Positions 15,862 to 26,624 are shown, counted from the stretch's first letter. The stretch is 64,000 bases of DNA from Bacteroidia bacterium (GCA_023151275.1 JAKLJI010000008.1:1-64000); one strand, 5' to 3'. Numbers and translations are program-made. Notes: generated from the sequence alone by a model not told the origin.

Positions 15862-16230
15862 ATGAGTTGGGACATCGTTTTAATTTGCTCCACACAGCGA
15901 ATAAATGACTTGGAAGAATTGGATGAAACAAAACTTGTTCCAACTGATTTTTGTACTGTTTTAGAACACCATTTTGAACAGATAATTCAAGATGGAAATC
16001 ACAGAGAGATAAGAGGAAAGAACTTTACGATAGGCTACTTTCTGGATGAAGAAAAGGTGAGCATTAAAATCTTAAACTTACACGTGGAGAATGGGCTCTA
16101 CGAACTGGTTGTTTTAGCCAGAGAATACCAGTGGCAGCTTTTCGATACGGGCCTGGGACAGATGATCGACTTGGATAATCCTTCCAAAAATGGATATGCG
16201 AATTTTAAAAACTACCTGAAACAGATTTAA
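15862..16230 (+). CDS. Hypothetical protein, 122 aa
   Basis: I do not recognise the family. It is a soluble acidic protein beginning 'MSWDIVLICSTQRI', with no signal peptide and no TM segment. Alternating hydrophobic strands ('FTIGYFLDEEKVSIKILNL', 'LYELVVLAREYQWQLFD') suggest an alpha/beta fold. A stretch near the end, 'MIDLDNPSKNGYANFKNYL', resembles the tails of small immunity-like or Imm-type proteins, which is only a hint. Isolated gene, with 358 bp before it and a convergent operon after it. Confidence 0.65.
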   Translation: MSWDIVLICSTQRINDLEELDETKLVPTDFCTVLEHHFEQIIQDGNHREIRGKNFTIGYFLDEEKVSIKILNLHVENGLYELVVLAREYQWQLFDTGLGQMIDLDNPSKNGYANFKNYLKQI

Positions 16231-16293
16231 CCCAAATCAGTCCAAATTTCAGGAAGAGAAATAGTTCCAGGAAAACATCACCTGCAATAAACA

Positions 16294-16327
16294 AAAAATC
16301 CAGATTCAATCGCTTGGTCTGGATTCT
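16294..16327 (-). terminator. Rho-independent terminator of the secA-FAH operon
   Basis: Stem AATCCAGA (16297-16304) with TCTGGATT (16318-16325). On the minus strand the stem is followed by a run of six T, placed 18-20 bp after the FAH hydrolase stop. Confidence 0.8.
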
Positions 16328-16344
16328 CAGGAAGGCCGGTGGCC

Positions 16345-17343
16345 TTATTTTTTCTTCAGTTCAAGGATTGAAAAATCACTTGAATCTTTCACAATGGTAT
16401 TCACCAATCTTCCCAATCCGGTAATTTCCATTTCAACTACATCGCCGGCTTTCAGCCATTGAACAGGATAGTTTTTATCGTTCAGCAATCCGGTTCCGTT
16501 CAATTCCAAAAAGCAACCCGTGCCAACTGTTCCTGAGCCAATAACATCTCCGGGGAGTATATCAGCACCATAAGCGCAACGTTCTAAGATTTCAGCAAAG
16601 GTCCAATCCATATCAGCCACATTGCCTTCACTAACCTGAATTCCATTTACCCAGCATTTCATGTTTAGGTTATGGTTTTTTCCTACGTGGTTCGGTTTTG
16701 CCGGTACTACAAATTGCTCCAATTCATCAGGAGTTACAAACCAGGGGCCAATCACGGTTGAGAAGTCCTTACCTTTTGCAGGTCCAAGGTTGAGCAGCAT
16801 TTCTTCCATCTGAAGTGTGCGCGCACTCATGTCGTTCATTATGGTATAACCTGCGATGTAGGCATCAGCATCTGCCGCTTTGATGTTTCTCCCTTTTTTA
16901 CCAACAACGATGGCTACTTCCAATTCAAAATCCAGCTTTTGAAAATGGTCGGGCATGCACACAATTTCACCGGGTCCCTGAATGGCATTGTGGTTGGTAA
17001 AATAGAAAATGGGGTATTGATCAAACTCCTCAATCATTGGCACTCCGCGGTTGCGGCGAGCTGCAGCCACATGCTGCCTGAATGCATATCCGTCGCGGCA
17101 AGAGGTAGGATTTGGAATTGGTGCCTCAAGTTTGACGTCCGACTCGTTCAGGCTCGCTATGCCGCTGGTTGGCAAAGCTGCATAAATTTTTTTCGCCTGT
17201 TCCATGGCATCATCTCCTGCTTTAACAAGCTCGAGAATGCTGCCTGGTAAGTTGCCATCTACTGCACTGAATGGCCATATTTTTCCGTCGAGGTAAAAAC
17301 CTGCCGACTGTTTTCCCTGGTGGGTATAGGTTACTAATTTCAT
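16345..17343 (-). CDS. Fumarylacetoacetate hydrolase family protein
   Basis: 332 residues. It belongs to the FAH superfamily, which cleaves C-C bonds in beta-diketo acids using a divalent metal. Metal-ligand motif 'DFELEVAIVVGKKG' (Glu-x-Glu), then 'AGYTIMNDMSARTLQ' (metal Asp), 'FSTVIGPWFVTPDEL' and 'DVIGSGTVGTGC' near the C-terminus. The length fits the single-domain fumarylacetoacetase-like group active in tyrosine or homogentisate degradation, but no other tyrosine-pathway gene is nearby, so the substrate is open. It is the last gene of a tight minus-strand operon (secA, deoC, SPOR protein, this gene), with 5 bp separating it from the SPOR gene and a clear terminator after it. Confidence 0.92.
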   Translation of the reverse strand: MKLVTYTHQGKQSAGFYLDGKIWPFSAVDGNLPGSILELVKAGDDAMEQAKKIYAALPTSGIASLNESDVKLEAPIPNPTSCRDGYAFRQHVAAARRNRGVPMIEEFDQYPIFYFTNHNAIQGPGEIVCMPDHFQKLDFELEVAIVVGKKGRNIKAADADAYIAGYTIMNDMSARTLQMEEMLLNLGPAKGKDFSTVIGPWFVTPDELEQFVVPAKPNHVGKNHNLNMKCWVNGIQVSEGNVADMDWTFAEILERCAYGADILPGDVIGSGTVGTGCFLELNGTGLLNDKNYPVQWLKAGDVVEMEITGLGRLVNTIVKDSSDFSILELKKK

Positions 17344-17348
17344 ATCGT

Positions 17349-17750
17349 TTAAGGTTGGATTATCGGATAATTGATTTTGTCGGGAACGATTAATACTTCA
17401 ACATAATCCTTTATTAATTTGTGGTAAAGGTTTTGGGCTTCGGTACGTGTTCTGAAATCGCCAGCCCTAAGTTTAAAAAAGGGTTGTTGGTAGCTTAAGT
17501 ACACAGGTACTTCGGGGTATTGCCTCAGGAATTGCGCCTTCAATTGGTTGGCATTGTTTCGTTCACTTCCCGAAAACAATTGGATTCTGAATCCATCCAG
17601 GGTATTGCGATTTTTGTTGTTTTCTGCGTGCTGATAAATGAGGCTATCCAAGTCTTCATCTCGCTCTACAACAATGTTTTTTCGTTGTGCTTGTGCTTGA
17701 AACAAGCTTCCAACCAGAAGTAGTAAAACAACTAACAATCCTTTATTCAT
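17349..17750 (-). CDS. SPOR-domain secreted protein
   Basis: 133 residues: an N-terminal signal peptide ('GLLVVLLLLVGSLFQAQAQ'), a short charged linker, and a C-terminal SPOR (sporulation-related repeat) domain from 'DGFRIQLFSGSERNNANQLK' through 'YQQPFFKLRAGDFRTRTEA' to the end. SPOR domains bind denuded glycan strands of peptidoglycan, so this is probably a periplasmic cell-wall-associated protein. It lacks any catalytic domain. It lies 1 bp after deoC and 5 bp before the FAH hydrolase gene in one minus-strand operon; the functional link to these neighbours is unclear. Confidence 0.85.
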   Translation of the reverse strand: MNKGLLVVLLLLVGSLFQAQAQRKNIVVERDEDLDSLIYQHAENNKNRNTLDGFRIQLFSGSERNNANQLKAQFLRQYPEVPVYLSYQQPFFKLRAGDFRTRTEAQNLYHKLIKDYVEVLIVPDKINYPIIQP

Positions 17751-17751
17751 G

Positions 17752-18411
17752 TTAAATCAGTTTTGGTCCCGATGAAGTGCCAATGCGATTAGCTCCGGCT
17801 TGAATAAGAGCATCTGCAAGTTCCTTGGTGCGAATGCCACCTGCGGCTTTTATTTTGATTTTGGCAGGTAAGCATTTGCGCATCAGTTGAACGGCTTCTA
17901 CCGTGGCTCCGGCAGTTCCATATCCTGTTGATGTTTTCACATAATCGGCTTCGCAATCAGCGCAAATTTTACAGGCAAGCTTTATCTCATCTTCAGTTAA
18001 GTAACAGGTTTCTATAATCACTTTGCACTGCTTGTTTTGAAGATGGCAGGCCGTAACTACACTTTGAATATCGTTTTGAACCGTTGCAATATCGCCGTTC
18101 TTTAAAGCAGCAATATTTATTACCATATCAATCTCATGTGCTCCGGCATTGATGGCTTTTTTGGTTTCTTCAACTTTGCTTGATACAGTGCTGTATCCCA
18201 AAGGAAATCCAACTACAGTTACAATGCGGGTTTCAGCCTGCTTCAATATTTTTTTGGCATGTTGCACATAATAAGGAGGAACGCATACACCTGCAAAATT
18301 AAACTGCAAGGCCTCTTCGCACAGCTGCGTAATTTGGTCGCCGGTGCAGTCCGGTTTAAGCAGGGTATGTTCAATATGCTCGGGTAGAACGTGATTTGCA
18401 GGGGTACTCAT
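17752..18411 (-). CDS. deoC: Deoxyribose-phosphate aldolase
   Basis: 219 residues, the usual DeoC length. It catalyses reversible cleavage of 2-deoxyribose-5-phosphate into glyceraldehyde-3-phosphate and acetaldehyde, in deoxynucleoside catabolism in the cytoplasm. Active-site marks: Schiff-base Lys159 in 'DYVKTSTGYG', Asp95 in 'AHEIDMVINI', and Lys188 before 'AAGGIRT'. 'TLLKPDCT' near the N-terminus is the standard family start. The gene sits 3 bp downstream of secA and 1 bp upstream of the SPOR gene, so it is transcribed with secA; no other deo gene is in view. Confidence 0.95.
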   Translation of the reverse strand: MSTPANHVLPEHIEHTLLKPDCTGDQITQLCEEALQFNFAGVCVPPYYVQHAKKILKQAETRIVTVVGFPLGYSTVSSKVEETKKAINAGAHEIDMVINIAALKNGDIATVQNDIQSVVTACHLQNKQCKVIIETCYLTEDEIKLACKICADCEADYVKTSTGYGTAGATVEAVQLMRKCLPAKIKIKAAGGIRTKELADALIQAGANRIGTSSGPKLI

Positions 18412-18414
18412 AAC

Positions 18415-21400
18415 TTAATTCAATTCGTCTTTACCGTGACAGGATTTGTATTTCTTACCACTTCCGCAAGGACAAGGATCGTTGCGTCCGATTTTTACCA
18501 CGCCTTTTACCTGTTGCACTTTAGGGGCTTCTGAAACCTGGGCTGCTGCCTCCTGATTCATACGGGTAGCTTCTCCGGGTTCATCCGGACGAGAAGTTTT
18601 GAGCTTGCTCATGTCCTGACGTTTCGGTTCATCTGCCTGCTTCACTTCTTCCGGACGTTCAACCGGAATAAATGCCTTGAACAACATGCCCAGAATTTGT
18701 TTGTTCATGCGTGATAGCATGCTGTTGAATAGCTTGAACGATTCAAGTTTGTAAATCAACAAAGGATCTTTTTGTTCAAACACCGCATTTTGAGAAGATT
18801 GTTTCAAATCATCCATCTCACGCAAATGCTCTTTCCACTCGTTATCAATCATCCAAAGTGAGCTGAATTTTTCGAGGGTGCGTGCAATTTCGCGGCTTTC
18901 TGTTTCGTAAGCTTTCTTCAAAGGAACAGGTATGTTCATCTGATGAAGTCCGTCTGAAATAGGCACATTGATGTTTTCGTACATGTTGCCATGTTGCTCA
19001 TACACCGATTTGATAACCGGATGTGCCATGTGCGCCATTTCTTCGCTCTTGTGGCGGTAATGGGCCATTAGCTCATCAAATAAAGTGGAAACTAAATCCT
19101 CGTGTTTTTTGTTCAGAAAATCATCCTCTGTAATCTTGGTTTGATGGGTGAAAACACGCATCAATTCAAAGGTGAACTCCTTGTAGTTCTTTTGTTCTTT
19201 GTAGTCTTCAACCAGCTCTTCGCAGGTATCTGCAATCATGTTTTGCACATCCAACTGAAGCTTTTCGCCATACAAGGCATTTCTTCTACGGGTATAAACT
19301 ACTTCCCGCTGCGAGTTCATAACGTCGTCGTATTCCAACAAACGTTTACGTGTTCCAAAGTGGTTTTGTTCGACGCGTTTCTGAGCTCGTTCAATGTTTT
19401 TAGTAATCAGGCTGTGTTCAATGTTTTCACCTTCTTTCATGCCCAATTTGTCCATCACTCCGGCAATCCGCTCAGAGCCGAATAAGCGCATCAAGTCATC
19501 TTCAAGAGAAACAAAGAAGCGAGAACTTCCCGGATCGCCCTGACGTCCGGCACGTCCCCTCAACTGCCTGTCAACACGGCGACTTTCGTGGCGTTCTGTA
19601 CCGATAATTGCTAAACCTCCTACTTCCTTAACGCCTTCTCCCAGCTTAATGTCGGTACCACGACCTGCCATATTGGTTGCAATGGTAACAGCCGATTTTT
19701 GACCGGCTTCGGCAACAATTTCAGCTTCACGTTGGTGCTGTTTTGCGTTGAGTACATTGTGTTTGATTTTGCGCATGGTAAGCATGCGACTTAGCAATTC
19801 ACTTACTTCAACGGAGGTTGTACCTACAAGCACAGGTCTTCCTGCTTCTGAAAGTTTTACGACCTCATCAATTACAGCATTGTATTTTTCACGCTTGGTT
19901 TTGTAAACTACATCGTCTTCGTCTTTGCGGGAGATAGGCCTGTTTGTTGGAATTTCAACTACTTCCAGTTTGTAGATTTCCCAGAATTCAGAAGCTTCAG
20001 TAGTAGCTGTACCGGTCATACCCGCCAATTTGTGGTACATGCGGAAGAAGTTCTGGAGTGTAATGGTTGCATAGGTTTGCGTAGCAGCCTCAACCTTTAC
20101 GTTTTCTTTGGCTTCAATGGCCTGGTGCAAACCGTCTGAATAACGGCGTCCATCCAATACACGACCAGTTTGTTCATCCACAATTTTAACCTTGCCTTCT
20201 TGAATGATGTATTCCACATCACGTTCAAACATGCAATAGGCTTTCAGCAATTGGTTAACGGTATGAATGCGCTCCGACTTAATGGTAAAGTCGAGCATCA
20301 ATTGTTCTTTGTGTTTGGCTTTTTCTTCTTCGTTCAGGTCTGATTTTTCAATCTCAGCAATGTAGGTTCCTACATCCGGAATGATGAAGAAATGCGGGTC
20401 TTCACCGGATGCAGTAATCAGTTCAATACCTTTTTCGGTAAGGTCAACTGTATTCAGTTTTTCGTCGATAACAAAGTACAAATCGGCATCTACTTTATGC
20501 ATTTCCTTTTGCTGGTCTTGCAGGTAGAAGTTTTCTGTTTTTGTAAGTATTTGACGGATTCCTTGTTCGCTTAAGAATTTAATTACTGATGAATTTTTGG
20601 GCATGCCTCTGTATGCCTGCAATAACTTAAATCCACCATCTTTATCATTACCCTGGCCAATCAGTTTTTTCGCATCGGCAAGAGCAGTGTTAATATAAGC
20701 CCGTTGAGCAGCAACTAATTTTTCAATTCTGGGTTTAAGGGCATAAAACTGTTGGTCTTCTCCACGTGGTACAGGTCCCGAAATAATCAAAGGAGTTCGG
20801 GCATCGTCAATCAATACAGAGTCAACCTCATCCACCATGGCATAATGGTGTTTGCGCTGAACCAGTTCATCAATTGAGCTGGCCATGTTATCGCGGAGGT
20901 AATCAAAACCAAATTCGTTATTGGTTCCATAGGTTATGTCAGCCAAATATGCATTTCTACGCTGTGCCGAATTGGGTTGGTGGTAGTCGATACAATCTAC
21001 GCGCAATCCGTGAAATTCAAAAAGAGGAGCATTCCATTCCGCATCCCGGCGTGCAAGGTAATCGTTTACGGTAACAATATGTACACCACGGCCGGCAAGG
21101 GCATTTAGGTAAGAAGGTAAGGTTGATACCAGGGTTTTACCTTCACCGGTTGCCATTTCAGAAATTCTTCCTTTGTGCAATACAATACCGCCAATCAGCT
21201 GTACATCATAATGCACCATGTTCCAGGTAATTTGGTTGCCGGCAGCTTCCCAGCTATTGGCCCAAATGGCTTTGTCGCCTTCAATGGTAACGGGCTTTTT
21301 GGGTTTTGTACGGGCAGAAAGCTCACGGTCCCAATCGGTAGCGCTAACCACCAATTGCTTGTTCTCGGTTAAGCGGCGAGCGGTTTCTTTCACCACGGCA

Positions 21401-21744
21401 AAGGCTTGAGGCAGAATGTCTAATAGGATTTTTTCCAATTCTTCATTCCGTTCTTTTTCCAACTTATCAATCTTGCGAAAAAGTTGGTCCTTTTCATTCA
21501 GGTCAATTCCTTCCTGATTGGCTTCCTGACGAATTTCATCTATTTCGGTGTCGATAGATTTTAGTCCCTCGGCTATGATTTGCTTGAATTCTGCGGTTTT
21601 GGCCCTCAATTGGTCATCAGAAATTGAGCTTAGTAACGCATACTCTTTTTTAATTTCCTCAACAATGGGCAATAGTTCCTTCAGGTCGCGATCTGATTTG
21701 CTTCCGAAGATTTTTGTCAATCCTTTTAAAATGTTTCCTATCAT
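18415..21744 (-). CDS. secA: Preprotein translocase ATPase SecA
   Basis: About 1109 residues from ATG 21744; the frame stays open upstream, but the conserved N-terminus '[20 protein letters not shown]' begins here, so a 36-residue extension is rejected. SecA is the cytosolic motor that drives unfolded preproteins through SecYEG. Visible: Walker A 'MATGEGKTL', '[20 protein letters not shown]', the helicase motifs '[13 protein letters not shown]', '[14 protein letters not shown]' and '[14 protein letters not shown]', and the C-terminal zinc-binding SEC-C motif '[14 protein letters not shown]'. It is longer than E. coli SecA (about 900), with extra sequence in the first nucleotide-binding region, as usual in Bacteroidota. 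It leads the secA-deoC-SPOR-FAH operon. Confidence 0.97.
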   Translation of the reverse strand: MIGNILKGLTKIFGSKSDRDLKELLPIVEEIKKEYALLSSISDDQLRAKTAEFKQIIAEGLKSIDTEIDEIRQEANQEGIDLNEKDQLFRKIDKLEKERNEELEKILLDILPQAFAVVKETARRLTENKQLVVSATDWDRELSARTKPKKPVTIEGDKAIWANSWEAAGNQITWNMVHYDVQLIGGIVLHKGRISEMATGEGKTLVSTLPSYLNALAGRGVHIVTVNDYLARRDAEWNAPLFEFHGLRVDCIDYHQPNSAQRRNAYLADITYGTNNEFGFDYLRDNMASSIDELVQRKHHYAMVDEVDSVLIDDARTPLIISGPVPRGEDQQFYALKPRIEKLVAAQRAYINTALADAKKLIGQGNDKDGGFKLLQAYRGMPKNSSVIKFLSEQGIRQILTKTENFYLQDQQKEMHKVDADLYFVIDEKLNTVDLTEKGIELITASGEDPHFFIIPDVGTYIAEIEKSDLNEEEKAKHKEQLMLDFTIKSERIHTVNQLLKAYCMFERDVEYIIQEGKVKIVDEQTGRVLDGRRYSDGLHQAIEAKENVKVEAATQTYATITLQNFFRMYHKLAGMTGTATTEASEFWEIYKLEVVEIPTNRPISRKDEDDVVYKTKREKYNAVIDEVVKLSEAGRPVLVGTTSVEVSELLSRMLTMRKIKHNVLNAKQHQREAEIVAEAGQKSAVTIATNMAGRGTDIKLGEGVKEVGGLAIIGTERHESRRVDRQLRGRAGRQGDPGSSRFFVSLEDDLMRLFGSERIAGVMDKLGMKEGENIEHSLITKNIERAQKRVEQNHFGTRKRLLEYDDVMNSQREVVYTRRRNALYGEKLQLDVQNMIADTCEELVEDYKEQKNYKEFTFELMRVFTHQTKITEDDFLNKKHEDLVSTLFDELMAHYRHKSEEMAHMAHPVIKSVYEQHGNMYENINVPISDGLHQMNIPVPLKKAYETESREIARTLEKFSSLWMIDNEWKEHLREMDDLKQSSQNAVFEQKDPLLIYKLESFKLFNSMLSRMNKQILGMLFKAFIPVERPEEVKQADEPKRQDMSKLKTSRPDEPGEATRMNQEAAAQVSEAPKVQQVKGVVKIGRNDPCPCGSGKKYKSCHGKDELN

Positions 21745-21968
21745 GTGAATGCTATGATGCACCAAAAAGTGCGGCGGTAAATTTAGGGTTTTTCGGCGGA
21801 TTCCCCTTTTCTTTGAGTGGCTTTCAAACCGCTTTTTGATCCTGGAAATCAATCCAGACTCCTTTTGTCAGGAATCAGACCGTTTTTTAAACCAAGCCAT
21901 TTTGGCCAGATTTGAATCGAATTTGTAAATAAAACAGGAAATGAGTAGGTGGTTTACTGACAAAATGT

Positions 21969-22643
21969 TCAGTCTTCTTTTTCCATACGGAATCCAAGGC
22001 GCTTGGCGGTTGGAATTCCACTGGAGAAGCTCATGAAATTTTTTTGTTCAACCGAAAGCAGGCTAACTGCTTCTACAGGTGGAGCCTGTAGGTCGAAGTT
22101 GAGGCAGAATTTCATAGATTCTGTAATCAGATTCGAGAATAGCTCCTTACTGGCCATGCATGTTGAAAAATCTGAATATAAAAAGGAAAGGGGCCGCTTT
22201 CCTTCAACAAACAAATGCTCTTCGCTATTGATGAAGATGCGTCCAACCAGGTAGCCCAAATCACTTTCACGGTTGTATTTTAAGGAGTCTGCCAGGAAAT
22301 TATAAATCTGAATCATACCGCAAAACTCCCGCAGCGGATTCTGCTGAACATAGGGTAGCTGATGAAGAAAATGCGATGACTCGAAGTCGAACACATTGGT
22401 ATGCATCATGAACACCAGCGTATCGCCCGAAAATTTGAGGTGGAACTCGAATTCAGATTTTTCATAAAACTTCACTTCCACATTCGGGTCTTCTGCGCTC
22501 ACCAATTGACTCAACTCATGGGCAGTCTGTGAGGCAAGTTCCCTGAGTATGTTAAAATTATCGCGCGTTTTACGGTAGGCTAATTGCTTAACAGATGACT
22601 TCTTCAATAGCGTTTGGCGTAGTTCTTCGAGTTGTTGGTTCAT
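21969..22643 (-). CDS. Conserved hypothetical protein, 224 aa
   Basis: Start taken at ATG 22643, since the earlier TTG at 22658 adds only five residues. The protein begins with a helical, charged region ('NQQLEELRQTLLKKSS'), then a beta-rich part including 'VEVKFYEKSEFEFHLKFSGD', 'LVFMMHTNVFDFE', 'REFCGMIQIYNFLADSLK', 'DLGYLVGRIFINSEEHLFVEG' and 'GFRMEKED' at the end. No signal peptide or TM segment. It looks like a conserved Bacteroidota protein of unknown function; I cannot name a family. Not coupled to secA, whose start lies about 220 bp away in the same orientation. Confidence 0.75.
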   Translation of the reverse strand: MNQQLEELRQTLLKKSSVKQLAYRKTRDNFNILRELASQTAHELSQLVSAEDPNVEVKFYEKSEFEFHLKFSGDTLVFMMHTNVFDFESSHFLHQLPYVQQNPLREFCGMIQIYNFLADSLKYNRESDLGYLVGRIFINSEEHLFVEGKRPLSFLYSDFSTCMASKELFSNLITESMKFCLNFDLQAPPVEAVSLLSVEQKNFMSFSSGIPTAKRLGFRMEKED

Positions 22644-22722
22644 GGCTACAATATACAAATGCCCTGATTAATCTTTAGCTTCAGAATTATTTTCAAATCT
22701 TAACCAAAATAAACGGGAATCG

Positions 22723-22753
22723 TTTTGCACTTTAAACATTTCGGCTATTTTTG
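22723..22753 (+). promoter_or_regulatory. Promoter of the TPR/transglutaminase gene
   Basis: -33 TTTTG (22723-22727), 18-bp spacer, -7 TATTTTTG (22746-22753), a full match to the Bacteroidota consensus. Transcription would start near 22758-22760, before both candidate ATG codons (22767 and 22782). Confidence 0.65.
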
Positions 22754-22781
22754 GAAATGCCTGTGAATGGCTTTTCCCTTT

Positions 22782-25700
22782 ATGAAAAAACAACTCTTAT
22801 CCTTCTTGTTGCTCTTGACCGGTTTCATCAGCAGCACCATCACTTCGGCTCAAACCCTCCAAGAGGGTTGGGAGCAATTCAAAGTAAACAAAATTCCCGA
22901 TGCTATTGCCAGTTTTCAAGCAGCCTCTGCAAACCCCCAGCAGGCCGGTGAAGCATTTCTGGGATTGAGTTTATGCCATGCCCAAAATGAGGCTTATGAT
23001 AAAGCCTTTGAAGCATTTGTTAAGTTCTACGACCAAAGTCCAAACCCTTATCCTTATGTGTACGCCTTGTGGACAACAGGAATCATTTTTGAAGATTACG
23101 ATAAAAAGGATGAAGCACATTTGAAATTTTTGAAGCGGATTCTTGAAGACCCCAAGGCCAATGGCACCATGAAGGGGCTTGCAAACTACATGATGGCTAA
23201 GCATTTTGGAGATTCAAACAAGCCCGAAAAGGAATTGGAACATTTTGCCAAATTCGGAGCCGTAGACAAATGGCAGGTTTTGGGTTTGTTTGATAATATA
23301 TCAGCTTCAGGTTACGATAAAGATTGGGGTGCACTAGAGAAATCAGGTCCCAATGAAGAGTTTACCAACAATGTGGGTGCTAAAGTGAAATGGTTCAAAG
23401 CGGTTAATACCCGTAACGACAAATGGATGGACTTTGAATACCATTTTGAGGTGGACAATGCCATTATGTATGCTCAAACCTGGGTGAACTCGGCCACTGC
23501 GCAAAATTTATACTTGTATTCAGGTTCAAGTGGATCAATGAAAATCTGGGTGAATGACCAGTTGGTTACAGAAGTAGAAGAAGAGCGCAATTGCGATATG
23601 GACATGTACGCTGTTCCGGTTCAACTCAATGCCGGTTTTAACCGTGTGCTTGTGCAAATTGGAGAAAGTGAAGCAGGGAATGCCAATTTCATGATTCGTT
23701 TCTGCGATAAAGATGCCAATCCTGTTTCAGGCCTCACCTGGACCAACGACAATCAAGCCTATACCAAAGCGAAGCCTTTTACCGGAAAAATGATTCCATT
23801 TTTTGCGGAGGCCTTCTTTGAAGAGCAAGTTAAGACAAGTCCCAGCTTGTTGAATTATCTTTTGTTGGCAGAAGTTTATCTCCGCAATGATAAACCTTAT
23901 GAATCACGCAAGGCCATGCAGCAAGCAACCAAACTGGCCCCACAAAATTGCTTGGTTGCCATCAAACAAATTCAAGCCTATTCACGTGATAAGAATTATC
24001 CTGAGATGACCAAAACGCAAGAGCGCTTGAAGGCTGAGTTTCCGGATGAAATGTATAGTTTGAAATTGCGTATTGGCGATGAACAACGCAAAGAAAATTT
24101 TGAAGAGCAAGAGAAATTGGTTAAGCTCATGGAGCGCTATTATGGAGTGTCCAAGTACACTGAAATGATTCGCTTGGGCTTGTTAGCCAATCGCAAGGAA
24201 TATGAAGAGCTCATCAAGTTTGCGAGTGAGTTGTACAAAAAATATCCAAACGATTACAACCTGATGATGCTTCAATACAATATTGTACAAAGCACACGTA
24301 AAGACCTTTCTGTAGCTAATGTTATTCTTCAAAATTACTTAAGAAATAACCGCAGCGACAATGCTTCAACAACACTTGCAAACAACTATATGCAAATGGG
24401 ACGTGAAGCAGATGCCAGCAAGATTTACCTTAAGCGCATAGAGAATAGTCCTTATGCAATAGGCTACATGAATGATATGGCGGAGTTTTATTTTGATAAG
24501 CGTGATTATGAAAACGCTTTAAAATGGCAACAAAAATGCCGGGAAATGGCCCCATATCATTCGTTTTATTACGATAAGATTGGCAAGATTTACGAGGCCA
24601 TGGACAAGCCCGAAGAAGCTAAGAAAGCCTATGCCAACGCCATTTATTATTCGCCTAGCGATTACGATGCCAGAAAGCAATTGAGAAAGTTGGAAAAGAA
24701 AGCTGATTTGTTTGAGGGTTTTGATTGCCCGGATCCGGTTAAAGTGCTGAAGAATGCCCCGAAAGCTGAAGAGTATCCGGAAGACAATTGCATCATCCTG
24801 TTGAATAACCGTCAGCGTGTGGTGTACCAACCGGGAAGTACCGAAGAAAAGGTAGAATTGATTGTTAAGATTTTCAATAAATCAGGCATTGATACCTGGA
24901 AAGAATACAATGTGGGTTATAACAGTTATACCCAACGCTTGATTGTTGAGAAAGTAGAAGTATTGAAGAAAGATGGTAGCAGACTGAAGGCAGAAACCAA
25001 TCACAACGAGATGGTATTTCCAAATCTTGAAGAAGGAGATGGCATTCACTTGATTTACCGTCTTGAAAATTATGGTCATGGTAAACTGGCTCAGCATTTC
25101 TGGGATGAGTTTAACTTCAATTACTTCTTCCCTGTAAAAAGTTGTTCTTATACCCTTATTGCTCCAAAAGAGTTGGAGTATCAAACCAAAATCAGAAACA
25201 TTGATGTTGAGGTTGCTGAAGTAATGCTCGACAACATGAAGAAAGTAAGTTGGTCAGCTTCTAACCTGGCAGCATTCAAAACAGAACCTTATATGCCACC
25301 CTTGGATGATATCGGTGGAATTCTTGAGATTACCTCAATGCCTAATTGGAACTTCGTTGCCAATTGGTATTCTGATTTAGCTTCAACAAAAGCCAAAGCC
25401 AAGTTTGAAGTAAAAGAAACCGTAGCTGAATTGTTTAAAGGCAAAACCAACTTGAGTGATTTTGAAAAAGGGAAATTGATTTATACCTATATCGCTGATA
25501 ATTTCAGATACAGCAATGTGCCATTCTTGCATTCTGCTTTGGTACCTCAAACTGCTGCACGTACCATCAGTACCCGCTTAGGAGATTGCAAGGATTTGTC
25601 AACGCTGTTTGTGGCCATGTGTAAGGAAGTAGGCTTAAGATCTAACCTGGTTTTGGTTGATACACGTAACAACGGAGATTTTGATTTTACCCTTCCAGCC

Positions 25701-26531
25701 ATTGGTTTCAACCATTGTATTGCTCGCTTTTATGCAGGTGGAAAAGATTACTACGTTGAATTAACCGATTCCAAACTATCCTTTGGAACCTTGCCTTCCA
25801 ACCTTTTGGGTTCATTGGCATTGAATATTCCTACGAAAACGGATACCAGCTCCAGAGATTTGATTCGCCTAAGCTCTAAGAATCGTTTTCCAAATGCCAT
25901 TCACCGGGATTCAAAAGTGAAATTTGAGAGCAACGATATGGTGCTCGAGCGCAAGAATTACCGCATGGGTGCTTATGCCAGCGGATTCAGAAATAACTAT
26001 TGTGATATCGGAAAAGAGAAGCAAGAAAAACAAATTCTTGAATCCGTTTCATCTGATTTCTCAAACTCTGTAAAACTTCAAAATCTAAGCATTCCTGACT
26101 TGCATAACTTGTCGGATACTGTAACCTATATCTACAAAATAAAAGTGTCGAATGAGCTGAAAGAAGTAATCGGCATTAAGCTCTTTAAGATGCCATGGAC
26201 AGATGCATACTCAGGCCTTGACTTTGTGTCTGCAGATGAACGTAAGTTTCCGTTTAGCACCTGGCAGTTTGATGGCTCAGATGAGTTGAAAGAATCATTG
26301 CTTATTGAGTTACCTGCGGGAAAAACCCTGGCAGAGATTCCAAAGAATGTTGTATTGAATACACCTTTCTATGAATACAAACTTACCTTTACCGTATCTC
26401 CCGGAAAGTTGAGTGCAGTGCGTCAAATCAAAATGAAACAAGATCGTATTGAACCGAAAGATTATGCCGCATTTAAAGACTTTATGGTTAAGATATCAGA
26501 AGCCGATAACAAGCAAATTGGTTTCAAATAA
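22782..26531 (+). CDS. Large secreted TPR, DUF3857 and transglutaminase-like protein
   Basis: About 1249 residues from ATG 22782, chosen because a standard signal peptide ('KKQLLSFLLLLTGF', ending near 'TSAQTLQ') starts there; ATG 22767 is possible. The N-terminal half holds tetratricopeptide repeats ('GEAFLGLSLCHAQNEAYDKA', later 'ALKWQQKCREMAPYHSFYY'). DUF3857 follows at roughly 650-800. The C-terminal part has a transglutaminase-like core: Cys936 in 'RLGDCKDLSTLF', His ~977 in 'FNHCIARFY' and Asp ~995 in 'YYVELTDSKLSFG', a plausible Cys-His-Asp triad. Such proteins are common in Bacteroidota envelopes; the reaction (crosslinking or peptidase) is not known. Single gene with its own promoter and terminator. 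Confidence 0.85.
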   Translation: MKKQLLSFLLLLTGFISSTITSAQTLQEGWEQFKVNKIPDAIASFQAASANPQQAGEAFLGLSLCHAQNEAYDKAFEAFVKFYDQSPNPYPYVYALWTTGIIFEDYDKKDEAHLKFLKRILEDPKANGTMKGLANYMMAKHFGDSNKPEKELEHFAKFGAVDKWQVLGLFDNISASGYDKDWGALEKSGPNEEFTNNVGAKVKWFKAVNTRNDKWMDFEYHFEVDNAIMYAQTWVNSATAQNLYLYSGSSGSMKIWVNDQLVTEVEEERNCDMDMYAVPVQLNAGFNRVLVQIGESEAGNANFMIRFCDKDANPVSGLTWTNDNQAYTKAKPFTGKMIPFFAEAFFEEQVKTSPSLLNYLLLAEVYLRNDKPYESRKAMQQATKLAPQNCLVAIKQIQAYSRDKNYPEMTKTQERLKAEFPDEMYSLKLRIGDEQRKENFEEQEKLVKLMERYYGVSKYTEMIRLGLLANRKEYEELIKFASELYKKYPNDYNLMMLQYNIVQSTRKDLSVANVILQNYLRNNRSDNASTTLANNYMQMGREADASKIYLKRIENSPYAIGYMNDMAEFYFDKRDYENALKWQQKCREMAPYHSFYYDKIGKIYEAMDKPEEAKKAYANAIYYSPSDYDARKQLRKLEKKADLFEGFDCPDPVKVLKNAPKAEEYPEDNCIILLNNRQRVVYQPGSTEEKVELIVKIFNKSGIDTWKEYNVGYNSYTQRLIVEKVEVLKKDGSRLKAETNHNEMVFPNLEEGDGIHLIYRLENYGHGKLAQHFWDEFNFNYFFPVKSCSYTLIAPKELEYQTKIRNIDVEVAEVMLDNMKKVSWSASNLAAFKTEPYMPPLDDIGGILEITSMPNWNFVANWYSDLASTKAKAKFEVKETVAELFKGKTNLSDFEKGKLIYTYIADNFRYSNVPFLHSALVPQTAARTISTRLGDCKDLSTLFVAMCKEVGLRSNLVLVDTRNNGDFDFTLPAIGFNHCIARFYAGGKDYYVELTDSKLSFGTLPSNLLGSLALNIPTKTDTSSRDLIRLSSKNRFPNAIHRDSKVKFESNDMVLERKNYRMGAYASGFRNNYCDIGKEKQEKQILESVSSDFSNSVKLQNLSIPDLHNLSDTVTYIYKIKVSNELKEVIGIKLFKMPWTDAYSGLDFVSADERKFPFSTWQFDGSDELKESLLIELPAGKTLAEIPKNVVLNTPFYEYKLTFTVSPGKLSAVRQIKMKQDRIEPKDYAAFKDFMVKISEADNKQIGFK

Positions 26532-26553
26532 TCCGGGATAAATGCAGTCCAAT

Positions 26554-26588
26554 AAAAAACGCTTGCTCATTTGACAAGCGTTTTTTTT
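26554..26588. terminator. Bidirectional Rho-independent terminator
   Basis: AAAAAACGCTTG (26554-26565) pairs with CAAGCGTTTTTT (26575-26586) around a 9-nt loop. T-runs on both strands serve the convergent TPR gene and proS. Confidence 0.9.
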
Positions 26589-26624
26589 ATAGCTAATGCA
26601 TTCAGGTGAAGAACTTCAATTCAA

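Noticed and set aside
21745-21852. 36-residue N-terminal extension of SecA
   Set aside because: The conserved SecA N-terminus starts at ATG 21744; the extension is basic and out of family.
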